Origin: Mycobacterium sp.
Lineage (GTDB): Bacteria; Actinomycetota; Actinomycetes; Mycobacteriales; Mycobacteriaceae
Length of the DNA stretch: 64,000 nucleotides
Assembly: GCA_025965895.1 (NCBI GenBank)
Contig: JAOPWC010000174.1
Coordinates: 118,892 to 182,891 of the forward strand
Direction: 5' to 3'
Shown: positions 26,826-35,514 of the stretch, in pieces
Position numbering within the stretch: position 1 is the stretch's first letter
Layout: each line of letters opens with the position of its first letter
The notes under the pieces: model-generated
Databases searched by the model: none
What the model saw: only the letters and a program-made list of their open reading frames with translations
What the model was told of the DNA's origin: nothing
Program-made: the position numbers and the translations under genes

Positions 26826-27789
26826 GCGGCGGGTTCGAGCTGTTTCGGCTGGACTTGCTCAGCCGGAATTCCGGCGGGAATCTGCTGTCGTTGTCCTTGA
26901 CCGCGTTGTTGAGTCCGGCGTCGATGGCGTCGTCGAGCATCAGGTCGTCGCTGTCGGCGGTGACACCGCTTCCCATCGACTCGAAGAATGCGCTCAGCAG
27001 GCTTCCCATGTACTCGCCCTGATACTGTTTCACGACCTCGAAGAAGACCTTCTGCATGAACACCGTGTCGGTGGGGCGGTTACGGGCACAGGCGAACGCG
27101 TACTTGTCCACCTCTGCTTCAAGCTGATCGCGGGGAACGACTTTGTTGAGGAAGTTGCACTGATACATCTCGTCGGCCGTGAACGGCCGGCCCGTGAACA
27201 CCATTTCCTGGAATTTGCGCAGTCCCATCGTCTGCGCCCACGTCCACATCCGGGGACCCCAGCCGTAATACCGGAACGACGGGTGACCGAAAAGTGCGTC
27301 GTCGGAGGAGATCACCAGGTCGGCGTCGGCCGCCTGATAGAAATGCCAGCCGTAGCAGTAGCCCTTGGCTTCGACGATGCTGATCTTCTTGAGTTCCTGC
27401 AGCGGCCGGTTGCCCGCCTGTGAGTTGGCGTACCACTGGGTGATCGTCGCGCCGTGTCGGAAGGACCCCTTGGGGGGATAGTTGACGCCGTCGTCCTCGA
27501 GTCTCAGTTCGGCCAGTCGCGGACTTTCGTCGGAAGATCGCTGCATCTCCATGAATTCGGGCAGGTCGGCCCCGCTGCCGAAGTCGTCGCCTACGCCCCG
27601 GATCACGACCACCTTGACGTCGTTGTCGACGGTGGCGCCCCGGAGAAGGTCGGCGTACCGAAGCCGTGCCGCGGCGGTGGGCGCGTTGAGGAAATCGGGC
27701 CTGTTGAAGGTTATGGTCGCGATCTTCGTCTTCGGATCCTTGCTGTAGAGAATGATCTCCTCCGGCGAGGGTCGCGATTGCTCGGACAT
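26812..27789 (-). CDS. Enoyl-CoA hydratase/isomerase (crotonase)-family protein, atypical
   Basis: 325 residues. The crotonase fold is recognised by ATITFNRPDFLNA near residue 28, GVGDDFGSGADLPEF (oxyanion loop) near 82, and KGYCYGWHFYQAADADLVIS near 150. The two catalytic Glu positions of enoyl-CoA hydratase are not kept: FGHPSFRYYGWGPRM stands where FG-x-PE...G-G is usual. It may therefore be a lyase, C-C hydrolase or isomerase rather than a hydratase. ATG at 27789 has AAGGAG upstream; the longer frame is non-coding leader. Confidence 0.85.
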   Translation of the reverse strand: MSEQSRPSPEEIILYSKDPKTKIATITFNRPDFLNAPTAAARLRYADLLRGATVDNDVKVVVIRGVGDDFGSGADLPEFMEMQRSSDESPRLAELRLEDDGVNYPPKGSFRHGATITQWYANSQAGNRPLQELKKISIVEAKGYCYGWHFYQAADADLVISSDDALFGHPSFRYYGWGPRMWTWAQTMGLRKFQEMVFTGRPFTADEMYQCNFLNKVVPRDQLEAEVDKYAFACARNRPTDTVFMQKVFFEVVKQYQGEYMGSLLSAFFESMGSGVTADSDDLMLDDAIDAGLNNAVKDNDSRFPPEFRLSKSSRNSSNPPHAAQ

Positions 27790-27868
27790 CACAGGGCTCC
27801 TTGCTGAGTGTTGGAGTTTTACGGACCGTGTGGCACAGGTTGCGTCGCACGGCGGGTGCCACGGGCGC

Positions 27869-29008
27869 TCAGCCCACGCCGGCGCGGTTATCCCACGAGG
27901 GACTCTCCGTAAGCAATTCCGGTCCGTCGGCGGTGATGAGAACGGCCTCGCGGCCGAAAACCGCGCCCACATTCTGCTCCCAGACGTAGCCGGTGACGGC
28001 CAGCACCATGCCCGGCTCCAGCCGTTGGGCGGCAGCGGTTTTCGGCAGCAGCGGGGAGATCACGGGCGGGTCGAAGCCCAGGCCAAGCCCATGCGCCACC
28101 GGCATCGGCGGCAGCGGCTCCTCGGCAGCCTGGTAAGCATCGAGCAGGTCACTGGCGGCCGCACCCGGCTGGCAGGCCGCGGCCAACCGGTCCCAGAGTT
28201 CGTCCCACCGGCGGTACCACTTGCCGACCGGTTCGCTGTCGATGTCGCCGGCCGGATAGGTCCGGCCGACCTCGCCGACGTAACCGTTGGCGAGAACCCC
28301 GGCCGCGAAGGCCACCAGGTCACCGCCGCGGACGCGGCCGTCCCTGTTCGCCCGACGCCACCGGTGTTCGCGCGACGTGACCCACGCGGCGTCCTGCGTG
28401 GCCGGCGTGCTCACACCGCCGGCCGCCATCGCCTCCAGGACCACGCCGCTCAAGGCCTGCTCGGTGATTCCCGGTCGCAGCGCGGCGACTCCGGCGGTGA
28501 GGCCCTCCTCGGCGACCCGTAGCGCGGCGCGCAGCGCGGTCACTTCTCCGGGTGTCTTGATCCGGCGGGCGGCCCGCATCGCCAGTTCACCGTCGACGAC
28601 CTCGGCGTTGGGGAACGCCATCGGCAGCAGCCCGGCGAACGACGGTGACAGCGCGTCTGTCCCGACGCGGCGCGCGCTGGCTGCGCCGTCGATGCCCTGG
28701 AGCACCCCGATGAGTGTCATCGGATTCCACGCCAGGCCGTAGAGGTGGTCGTGGGGGATTTCTTCGGGGATCCCTTCATCCCAGGTGCTGTTGAGGTGGA
28801 TCTCGCCGGTGGCGCGCACCACCGTGCACACCGGGCCGAACGGTCGCGTGCCGGCCACCCACAGTTGGGGAGCGCCCGACACGTAGCGAACGTTGGCTTG
28901 TCGCCCCAAAACGAGAACGTCGAGGTCGTGTTTCTCCATCTGGGTCAGCGCACGTTCGCGCCGCTCGCTGCGCAGTGCCCGGTCATCGGGCAGAATCTCA
29001 GTCGCCAT
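27869..29008 (-). CDS. M24-family (creatinase/aminopeptidase P fold) protein, metal ligands lost
   Basis: 379 residues, two-domain pita-bread protein. Compared with the neighbouring M24 protein, the five metal positions read Ala (FAAGV), Glu (VGEVGRTY), His (VAHGLGLG), Thr (LAVTGYVWEQ) and Arg (FGREAVL), so only the His is kept. It cannot bind a dinuclear metal in the usual way. Creatinase shows that this fold can work without metal, and DddP shows that it can be a lyase, so a non-peptidase role is likely. It overlaps the upstream M24 gene by 11 bases, suggesting a heteromeric complex with it. Confidence 0.85.
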   Translation of the reverse strand: MATEILPDDRALRSERRERALTQMEKHDLDVLVLGRQANVRYVSGAPQLWVAGTRPFGPVCTVVRATGEIHLNSTWDEGIPEEIPHDHLYGLAWNPMTLIGVLQGIDGAASARRVGTDALSPSFAGLLPMAFPNAEVVDGELAMRAARRIKTPGEVTALRAALRVAEEGLTAGVAALRPGITEQALSGVVLEAMAAGGVSTPATQDAAWVTSREHRWRRANRDGRVRGGDLVAFAAGVLANGYVGEVGRTYPAGDIDSEPVGKWYRRWDELWDRLAAACQPGAAASDLLDAYQAAEEPLPPMPVAHGLGLGFDPPVISPLLPKTAAAQRLEPGMVLAVTGYVWEQNVGAVFGREAVLITADGPELLTESPSWDNRAGVG

Positions 29009-30233
29009 AGGGGCAGTACGGGTAGTCGGTGAGCCGCGTCCAGCCGTCTTCGGTGATCACCACGATCTCCTCACTTCGATAGCCACCGGTGCCGTCTTCC
29101 CACACCACCGGCTCCAACACGAGCAGCATGCCGGGCGGGAACACGAAGTTGTCGTCGAACTCCTCGCCCAGATCAGTGCCGATCATCGGTGTCTCGGCGG
29201 CGTTCGTGCCGATACCGTGGCCCAGGTAGAAATGCGGCAGCCACGGCTTCAGCCCCCCGTTGGCGGCGATCGCCGCGCGCGCCAGGTCGCCCGACGTCGC
29301 CCCGGCTTTCGTCACGCTCAGCACGGCATCGAGGATGTGCCGCCATTGGAAGAACTGGTCCCGTTGACGCGGCGTCGGTTGCTCACCGACCAGCCACGTG
29401 CGGCCGAAGTCCGAGCAGTAGCCGCAATAGGTGATGCTGACGTCGGTCCACAGCACGTTGCCTTTGGCCAGCTCGCGCTCCGTCGTCAGCAGCGGCAGGG
29501 CCAGATCGCCGTGCGTGGTCCACACACCATCGGCCCTCGAGTCCGGCATCACCTGCCAGATCGCCTCGAGCATGTTCGCGGTGGCCCCCAGTTCGAAAGC
29601 ACGCCGGACGAACTGGGCCGACAGATCCATCTGGCGGATGCCGGGCACCAGTGCCTTCTGCACGTCGACGATGGCGTGCTCGGTGATGCGGCACGCGCTG
29701 CGGACACAGGCGAGTTGGTCGGGTGTTTTCACCAGTTTGGCGGCGCCGACCACGACCGCCGCGTCCGACGGTGGACCGCCGCGAAACAACCGGTCGCCGG
29801 CCCGGCCCATCGCGCCGGTGATCTCGTCGACAGCCACCGGCGCTGCCGCCGGGATCAGGTCGGCGACAACGCGTGCGAAATACTCGACGCCCTCGTCGAA
29901 TTCGAGGTACAGCGGGCCGTGAAGGTGGTCTTCGGGCAAGTCCGGCTCGCCCGAGGCGCCCTCACGAAACGGCATGAACAGGTGCGGGTACTCGTCGTTG
30001 GCCAGCACGATCGCCACTGGCCGTTCGACGTGAGACAGGCCTGCGTCGAGCAGCGGCCAGCTGGCCCCCGTCGCGTACACCACGTTGGCGTTACCCAACA
30101 GGATCAGCGCGTCAACGCCGTTGGCCGCCATCGAGGATCGCAGCCGCGCACCGATCTCCCGACGCATTCGTCCCTTGTCGGGGTGGTCCGGGATCACGAT
30201 GGCTGATGATCCGGCATGCAGCGATGTTGTCAT
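28998..30233 (-). CDS. M24-family (Xaa-Pro peptidase/creatinase-like) protein with full metal site
   Basis: 411 residues. Metal ligands are visible in order: Asp in WTDVSITY, Asp in CSDFGRTW, His in YLGHGIGT, Glu in LVLEPVVWED and Glu in RSEEIVVIT. This is the complete set of M24 metallo-enzymes. The N-terminal creatinase domain covers about 200 residues. It lies 3 bases after the amidohydrolase and overlaps the degenerate M24 gene by 11 bases. In a P450/crotonase/CoA-transferase operon a proline peptidase makes little sense; a hydrolase or lyase acting on a small metabolite is more likely (inference). Confidence 0.88.
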   Translation of the reverse strand: MTTSLHAGSSAIVIPDHPDKGRMRREIGARLRSSMAANGVDALILLGNANVVYATGASWPLLDAGLSHVERPVAIVLANDEYPHLFMPFREGASGEPDLPEDHLHGPLYLEFDEGVEYFARVVADLIPAAAPVAVDEITGAMGRAGDRLFRGGPPSDAAVVVGAAKLVKTPDQLACVRSACRITEHAIVDVQKALVPGIRQMDLSAQFVRRAFELGATANMLEAIWQVMPDSRADGVWTTHGDLALPLLTTERELAKGNVLWTDVSITYCGYCSDFGRTWLVGEQPTPRQRDQFFQWRHILDAVLSVTKAGATSGDLARAAIAANGGLKPWLPHFYLGHGIGTNAAETPMIGTDLGEEFDDNFVFPPGMLLVLEPVVWEDGTGGYRSEEIVVITEDGWTRLTDYPYCPYGD

Positions 30234-30236
30234 CGG

Positions 30237-31409
30237 CTACAGGCCCAGGAACTTCTGCACGTTGCCGCTGACGATCTTGGCGGCATCCTCGGGGCCCACC
30301 GCCTGCACGACCGCCGCGAGCGACCTCTCCGAATAGCCGAACGTGCTTTCGTTGTGCGGATAGTCCGACGACCACATGACACGGTCGACGCCGATCTCGT
30401 CGATCAGCTTGAGCCCGAGCGGGTCCACCATGAACGAGGCGCTCATGTGGTTGTTCCAGTAGTACCGGATGTCGTGTTCCAACGCGTGGTTGAACATGTG
30501 CTGATAGGACGCCAGCAGGTGCTCGGCGTCCTGCAGCGCCGGGGGAACCCAGGCGATCCCGCCCTCGAACCAGCCGATGCGCAGCCTCGGGTGACGATCG
30601 AGGATGCCGGAAAAGATATACTTGGAGAACTGCTCCCGGAACGAGTCGACGTTGATCATCATGCCGACGACCACACTGTTGACCTCGCACGGGGTTTTCG
30701 GCGGGGTCTCGCCGATGTGGTGCGTGAGCGGCAGGCCGGCCTCTTCGATCTCGTCCCACACCGGGTCCATCGCCCTGCATCCGTAGTCGATGACGTTACC
30801 CTCGTCGTCCTTGCCCGGGTTCAGCGGCAGCAGAAACGTCTTGAGCCCCAGCGACTTCAGCTCCGAGAGTGTGCGCCGAGTGCCTTGCGGATCCCACCAG
30901 TTGATCAGCCCGACACCGTAGAAGTGGTCGTCGGAGCGTTCCTGCAGCTCCGCCATGTACTCGTTGTAGATGCGGAAAACCCGTTCCCGCAAAGCTTTGT
31001 CGGGGAAATGGAAGAGCGCCAGCACGGCATTGGGGAAGGCCAACTCTTTGTCGATCCCGTCTTCCTTCAACTCACGGATGCGGGCGCCCAGGTTTGCGCT
31101 GCCGGACCCCTCCAGCGGGTCGTACTGCATCAGAACCCGGCTGAAATCACCCGGCAGGAACGACTGTCCGTTCTTGCCGAGCTGATAGGCGCCGTCCTCG
31201 TACCAGATCCGCGGCGCCTTGTTTTTCAGCTCGTCCGGGAAGCGTTCGTAGAAGATGTCGTCGGCGAGCGAGATGTGGTCGTCGGCCGAGAACACCACGG
31301 TGCCGGGCGGCAACCCCACGTCGTCCACGGCGTGACCGTGCCGATCCTTCGGCGCTCCGAAACCTTTGGGGGGATAACGGACAGCGGCACTGCTGGGCTG
31401 GCTGGACAT
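30237..31409 (-). CDS. Amidohydrolase-family protein (ACMSD-like TIM barrel)
   Basis: 390 residues, paralogue of the protein at 7452-8747. The N-terminal motif is FSADDHISLADDIF (DDHxxx variant), the middle His is in LTHHIGETPP, and the C-terminal site is MWSSDYPHNESTFG. Such proteins hydrolyse or decarboxylate, using one Zn. ATG at 31409 has GGAAGGG upstream; the longer frame into the P450 gene is not credible. It lies in the P450-ferredoxin operon, 46 bases after the P450. Two copies of this unusual enzyme type in one region hint at parallel steps on related substrates. Confidence 0.86.
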   Translation of the reverse strand: MSSQPSSAAVRYPPKGFGAPKDRHGHAVDDVGLPPGTVVFSADDHISLADDIFYERFPDELKNKAPRIWYEDGAYQLGKNGQSFLPGDFSRVLMQYDPLEGSGSANLGARIRELKEDGIDKELAFPNAVLALFHFPDKALRERVFRIYNEYMAELQERSDDHFYGVGLINWWDPQGTRRTLSELKSLGLKTFLLPLNPGKDDEGNVIDYGCRAMDPVWDEIEEAGLPLTHHIGETPPKTPCEVNSVVVGMMINVDSFREQFSKYIFSGILDRHPRLRIGWFEGGIAWVPPALQDAEHLLASYQHMFNHALEHDIRYYWNNHMSASFMVDPLGLKLIDEIGVDRVMWSSDYPHNESTFGYSERSLAAVVQAVGPEDAAKIVSGNVQKFLGL

Positions 31410-31455
31410 CGTTGACCCTTCCGTTCGAATCATCCTTCTCAGGCTTGTGCTGGCC

Positions 31456-32697
31456 TCACCAGGTGACCGGCAGTTCGTAGACACCGTAGGCGAGCCGGTC
31501 GTGTTTGAACGTGATCTCCTCGATCGGGACGGCCAACCGCAGCGTCGGAATCCGGCGGACCAAGGCGGTGAAGACGATCTGCAGTTCCGCGCGCGCAAGC
31601 TGCTGGCCGACGCACTGATGGCGGCCATAGCCGAACGCGACGTTCTGGGCGGCGTCTTGCCGTGCCAGCTCGAGCCGGTCGGGGTGCTCGAAAACCTTGC
31701 GATCCCAGTTCGCGGGCGCGAGGTCGATGATGATGCCCTCGCCGGCCCGGATCACCTCGCCGGCGATGTCGATGTCCGCGAGAGCGATCCGGCGCTGGCC
31801 GTTCTGGATGATGGAGAGGTAGCGCAGCAGTTCCTCCACCGCCGTCGCAACGACCTTCGGGTCTTTGGTGTCGCCCAGCAGGTCCCGCTGCTCAGGGTTT
31901 TCCAACAGCGCCAGCGTGCCGAGACCGATCATGTTGGCGGTGGTCTCGTGCCCGGCGATCAACAGGCCCGTGCCGAGTTGGGCGGCTTCCCGCACGTCGA
32001 TCTCACCGACCTTGACCCGCTCCGCCAGATCAGACACCGCATCCTCGGCGGGTTCTTTCATCTTGGCCTCGACCAGACGGGCCAGATACTTGGCAAGCCC
32101 GGTCGCGCCCTTGGCAGTGTCCTCAGCGGTGGCGTACCGGCCCAGCCCGATGGTTGCGTGCTGCTGGAAGAATTCGGCGTCCCCATAGGGCACACCCAAC
32201 AGTTGGCTGATCACCAGCGACGGCACCGGCAGCGCCAGCGCCGGGACGATGTCTGCCGGCTGAGGTCCGGCCAGCATCGCGTCGATGTGCTCGTCGGTGA
32301 TCTGCTGGATCGCCGGTCGCAGCGCCTCCACCCGCTTGAAGGTGAACGGCTTGGACAACATTCGCCGGAACCGCGTGTGCTCTTCGGCATCGGAGGTGAA
32401 CACCGACCGTGGCCGCTTGTGGATTGTCGACAGCATGCCCTCGTTCCAGTGCGGAAACCCGGGCCGCCGATCGTCGACGCTGACCCGAGAATCGGAAAAC
32501 AGCGCCCGCACCTCGGCAAAGCCAGTCACTAGCCACGGGGTGCTGCCGTCCCAGATACGCACTTTGGCAAGCGGTTTCGCCTGCGCGAGCGCGAGAACAT
32601 CCGGCGGCGGTGCGAACGGGCAGCCCGCGGAGCGGGCCATCGGATACCCGGGGATGTGCGCTGCCGTCTCGGCGGTACCGGTCAACGTGTCCGACAT
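31456..32697 (-). CDS. Cytochrome P450 (CYP105-like)
   Basis: 413 residues. I-helix motif LLIAGHETTANM near residue 245, ExxR in EELLRYLSI near 285, and haem ligand in VAFGYGRHQCVGQQLAR near 350. The sequence pattern is like CYP105-type actinobacterial P450s, many of which hydroxylate bulky terpenoid or xenobiotic molecules. It is 10 bases after its own ferredoxin, so the pair should be made together. It belongs to a different P450 group from those at 17149, 38871 and 60996. Confidence 0.93.
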   Translation of the reverse strand: MSDTLTGTAETAAHIPGYPMARSAGCPFAPPPDVLALAQAKPLAKVRIWDGSTPWLVTGFAEVRALFSDSRVSVDDRRPGFPHWNEGMLSTIHKRPRSVFTSDAEEHTRFRRMLSKPFTFKRVEALRPAIQQITDEHIDAMLAGPQPADIVPALALPVPSLVISQLLGVPYGDAEFFQQHATIGLGRYATAEDTAKGATGLAKYLARLVEAKMKEPAEDAVSDLAERVKVGEIDVREAAQLGTGLLIAGHETTANMIGLGTLALLENPEQRDLLGDTKDPKVVATAVEELLRYLSIIQNGQRRIALADIDIAGEVIRAGEGIIIDLAPANWDRKVFEHPDRLELARQDAAQNVAFGYGRHQCVGQQLARAELQIVFTALVRRIPTLRLAVPIEEITFKHDRLAYGVYELPVTW

Positions 32698-32707
32698 GGT
32701 GTCTTGC

Positions 32708-32902
32708 TCACTCCTCGACGTGGATGGCCAGTGCCGGGCAGGCCGCAGCGGCCCGGCGGACGCTCTCGCCCTGCCCGGCCGGCGGGTTCTCGGTGAGCAG
32801 CAGCACCACCCCGTCCTCGTCGCGCTGGTCGAACACCTCGCCGGCGTTCAGCACGCACTGGCCGGACGAGGCGCAGGCGTCTTGGTCGACGATTACCTTC
32901 AT
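32708..32902 (-). CDS. Ferredoxin, [3Fe-4S] type
   Basis: 64 residues. Cys ligands are in the CASSGQC stretch (residues 10 and 16) and in AAACPA near residue 55; the usual fourth Cys is absent, as in the three-iron ferredoxins that serve actinobacterial P450s. It is strongly acidic and would dock with the adjacent P450 at 31456. The gene sits between the TetR regulator and the P450 with 10 bases on either side. No ferredoxin reductase gene is in the window, so a general cellular reductase must be used. Confidence 0.92.
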   Translation of the reverse strand: MKVIVDQDACASSGQCVLNAGEVFDQRDEDGVVLLLTENPPAGQGESVRRAAAACPALAIHVEE

Positions 32903-32912
32903 AGGCGTCCTT

Positions 32913-33569
32913 TCAGGGGTGCGGTGTGACGGGCGCCAGCCACAGCCCGACGATCGCGTCGATGAGACCGGTGGTGGCCGCGCGCCAACTGGATCGCGGC
33001 ACGCTGGCGCCCTCGGCGAGCGCGCGCTCGCGGTCGGCGCAGGTATGCATCAGCAGATTGCGGGCCATGATGTTGCGTTCCACGTGCACTTGCTTAGGCA
33101 GGTCGGGAAGACAGCGGTTGATCCCGTCAATCACCTGGACCAGTGACCGCGATGCGAGGGCATCCTTGACGACCACCTTGTGGTAGCTGGGGTCGGCCAT
33201 CGCCTGTGCGGCGAAGCGCCCGTACCAGCTGGGATTGCCGAGTTGGGCCAGGTGCTCGGTGAGTGGGCACACCAGGCAGGCGATCCAGTCGCGCAAGTCG
33301 GTGGAGTCGCCGGCCTCGGCCACCATCTGCTCGCGCAGGCGCTCGACCGGCAAACGGTGTCTGCGCTCGATCGCACGAACGAGATCGGTCTTGGTACCGA
33401 AGTGGTAGCCGACGGCGGCGTTGTTACGCTGGTTGGCGGCCTCGCTGACCTGCCTGTTGGACACCGCGTAGAGCCCATGCTCGGCGAACAAGCGCTCGGC
33501 CGCGGTCAGGATCGCCTCACGCGTGCTGCCCGCCCGGTCGGTCCGTGCGGTTTTCGTCACCGTGGTCAT
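32913..33569 (-). CDS. TetR-family transcriptional regulator, first gene of the P450/M24 operon
   Basis: 218 residues. The helix-turn-helix is ILTAAERLFAEHGLYAVSNRQ followed by VGYHFGTKTDL, near residues 18-65. The remaining helices form a ligand-binding domain with several His/Cys residues. It leads the operon that runs to 24354, so it likely represses its own operon until substrate or a CoA ester is present. A near-palindromic site at 33663-33682 lies about 95 bases upstream. Confidence 0.87.
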   Translation of the reverse strand: MTTVTKTARTDRAGSTREAILTAAERLFAEHGLYAVSNRQVSEAANQRNNAAVGYHFGTKTDLVRAIERRHRLPVERLREQMVAEAGDSTDLRDWIACLVCPLTEHLAQLGNPSWYGRFAAQAMADPSYHKVVVKDALASRSLVQVIDGINRCLPDLPKQVHVERNIMARNLLMHTCADRERALAEGASVPRSSWRAATTGLIDAIVGLWLAPVTPHP

Positions 33570-33662
33570 CGCACCCGGGCTTCCCGCGATCGGTCCGGCC
33601 GGTCCGCGCCGCCCATGTCCTGGTCGCGCACCATGCGCCCAGTCAATCGCGGCATCAGGGTT

Positions 33663-33682
33663 TAAGTCAAGCGACTGATTTA
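33663..33682. promoter_or_regulatory. Operator candidate TAAGTCA-N6-TGATTTA
   Basis: TAAGTCA and TGATTTA are inverted copies with one mismatch across six bases, and AGTC-AAGC-GACT (33665-33676) is a perfect repeat nested inside. The stretch is AT-rich for this genome and stands just downstream of an SDR stop and upstream of the TetR gene at 33569. Confidence 0.55.
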
Positions 33683-33684
33683 GT

Positions 33685-34527
33685 TCAGTGGGTGCCGGTC
33701 GAGGCTCGCGCCGCCGTCCCGGAATCGGAGCGGCGCGCGATGGGTTTGCCCGCCGAAGTCCCGCCGTCGATGGGCAACACGGTGCCGGTGACGTAGACCG
33801 ACCGGTCGCTCGCGAAGTAGAGGGCCGCCTCCGCGACGTCGGCGGGCGTGCCCTCCCGCTTCAGCGGCCGGTCGTTGCGCATGGCCTCCCGGGCGGCCTG
33901 GACGAAGCGATCACCCGCGTCGGCGGTCATGTTCGCGGTCGACGATGCCAGCAGCGGGGTGGGTATGCTGCCCGGCGCCAGACAGTTGACCCGGATGTCG
34001 TAATTGGCCAGCTCGATGGCCACTGACTTGCTGAAATGGATGACCGCCGCCTTGGAGGCGCGATACGTCATCACGCCGCCGCCGGCCTGGATCCCGCCGA
34101 TCGACGACACGTTGATGATCGACCCGCCCCCGCCGGTGGCCATCTGGCGCGCCGCAAACTTCGTGCCGGCCATCACGCCCAGCACGTTGACGCCCATCAC
34201 CCGGTGGAAATCGGCCAGGTCGTCGCGCAGAAATCCCGGCTGCATCGCGCTCGAGATGCCGGCGTTGTTGACCATCACATGCAGCCCGCCGAACTTCTCC
34301 ACCGCGATCGACACCAGTTCGCTGACCTGCTCCGGGTCTGCCACGTCGGCCTGCTGGAAGAACGCGTCCGTACCACAGCCGGTGGCCAGTGCCTCGCCGC
34401 GGTCGCGGTCGACATCGACGATCACAACCCGGGCACCCTCCTCCAGGAACTTCTCGACGATCGCGCGTCCGATGCCGGACGCACCTCCGGTGACCGCAGC
34501 GACCTTCCCGGACAATTCGTTGACCAT
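33685..34527 (-). CDS. Short-chain dehydrogenase/reductase
   Basis: 280 residues. TGGASGIGRA near residue 13 is the cofactor motif, VDVDR marks an NAD-preferring acidic residue, NNAG is near 90, and the catalytic residues are Ser in NVSSIGG and Tyr/Lys in YRASKAA. The LPIDGG motif is present, with a longer than usual polar tail of about 25 residues. It probably oxidises a secondary alcohol. It lies 14 bases after the alpha/beta-hydrolase on the same strand and forms a two-gene unit with it. Confidence 0.88.
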   Translation of the reverse strand: MVNELSGKVAAVTGGASGIGRAIVEKFLEEGARVVIVDVDRDRGEALATGCGTDAFFQQADVADPEQVSELVSIAVEKFGGLHVMVNNAGISSAMQPGFLRDDLADFHRVMGVNVLGVMAGTKFAARQMATGGGGSIINVSSIGGIQAGGGVMTYRASKAAVIHFSKSVAIELANYDIRVNCLAPGSIPTPLLASSTANMTADAGDRFVQAAREAMRNDRPLKREGTPADVAEAALYFASDRSVYVTGTVLPIDGGTSAGKPIARRSDSGTAARASTGTH

Positions 34528-34541
34528 GCTTGGGCTACCTT

Positions 34542-35369
34542 TCAGTGCTCGGCCGCGCCGAGGAATTCGACGAGCAGCGCGTTGACCGCCTCGGCGCGTT
34601 CAATTTGAGGGCAGTGACCGGCGTCGTTCACCACCGCCCACCGACCGTCGCGGATCTGGCCGGCGATGTGGCGGGCCCACCCAGCGGGCAGCAATTTGTC
34701 GCAGCCGCCTTCGATGACGAGCGCCCGAACCGCGATGCGCTCGTATGCGCGTGTGCTGGGCGGAGTCGGCACCGGCGCGAGTCCGGGGCGGCGGAACCGG
34801 GCCGCCGCCACCGCCTCCCACGCTCCCGGCGCGACACTGGAGTCATACCGTCGCTGCACATAGTCATCGTCGGCCGGATAGCAAGGGTCGTGAAAGAGTG
34901 CTTCGAGGATGCGGCGCATTCCCGGCAATGTGGCGTCGTAGTCGTACAGCGCGTCCATGTGCGGGCTGCGCAGGATGTCTCCGCCACCGCAGATCGCCAC
35001 CAGGGTGCGCACCGGCAAGAGGGGCTTCGCCGAGGTCGCATCGGTGAGCAGCATGATCGCGCCCATCGAGTTGCCGACGAAGTGTGCGGACTCGATGCCC
35101 AGCACCTCGCAGAAGCGCGCCACGTGCCGGATCCGGATACCGCGCCCGTCGGTGAAATCGATGACTTTCGCCGATTCACCGAAGCCCAACAGGTCAGGCG
35201 CCAATACCCGATGATCTTCTGCGATCGCGCCGATGGTGCGCTCCCACCCCAGTTCGGCGCTCGCCCCGAATTCACCGCCGTGTAGCAACACCACGGGATC
35301 GCCCTGTCCCGCCTCGAGATAGCTGGTGATCAGGCCATCCACCGTGGCGCTTTTGCGGCGTATCTGCAC
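34542..35369 (-). CDS. Alpha/beta-hydrolase (MhpC/BphD-like)
   Basis: 275 residues from GTG at 35369, which has GAGGAG upstream. VVLLHGGEFGASAE near residue 23 is the oxyanion loop typical of meta-cleavage product hydrolases, FVGNSMGAI near 100 carries the nucleophile Ser, EGGCDKLLP supplies the Asp, and NDAGHCPQIE the His near 255. The family splits C-C or ester bonds. A second protein of this type is at 47679, and only that one is next to an extradiol dioxygenase. Confidence 0.86.
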   Translation of the reverse strand: MQIRRKSATVDGLITSYLEAGQGDPVVLLHGGEFGASAELGWERTIGAIAEDHRVLAPDLLGFGESAKVIDFTDGRGIRIRHVARFCEVLGIESAHFVGNSMGAIMLLTDATSAKPLLPVRTLVAICGGGDILRSPHMDALYDYDATLPGMRRILEALFHDPCYPADDDYVQRRYDSSVAPGAWEAVAAARFRRPGLAPVPTPPSTRAYERIAVRALVIEGGCDKLLPAGWARHIAGQIRDGRWAVVNDAGHCPQIERAEAVNALLVEFLGAAEH

Positions 35370-35463
35370 TGACGCTCCTCGGCTCGCGGGCGACGACTCT
35401 GGCGCGGCCCAGAACTTTTCTTGGGAATGCCGCTGATGCATCCCAGCCGCCGGGCTGGTTGAT

Positions 35464-35478
35464 GATAATGCAATTCTC
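35464..35478. promoter_or_regulatory. Operator candidate GATAA-N5-TTCTC
   Basis: GATAATGCAATTCTC matches the GAGAA-N5-TTCTC element with one mismatch. It lies between the divergent hydrolase (start 35369) and broken SDR (start 35515) and could serve both. Confidence 0.5.
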
Positions 35479-35514
35479 GTATTTGGAGTATGTCACTTAC
35501 GCCGAGGAGTGTGC

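Noticed and set aside
28893..30206. 437-codon open frame antisense to the M24 gene
   Set aside because: Low-complexity composition; the minus strand carries the complete M24 ligand set.
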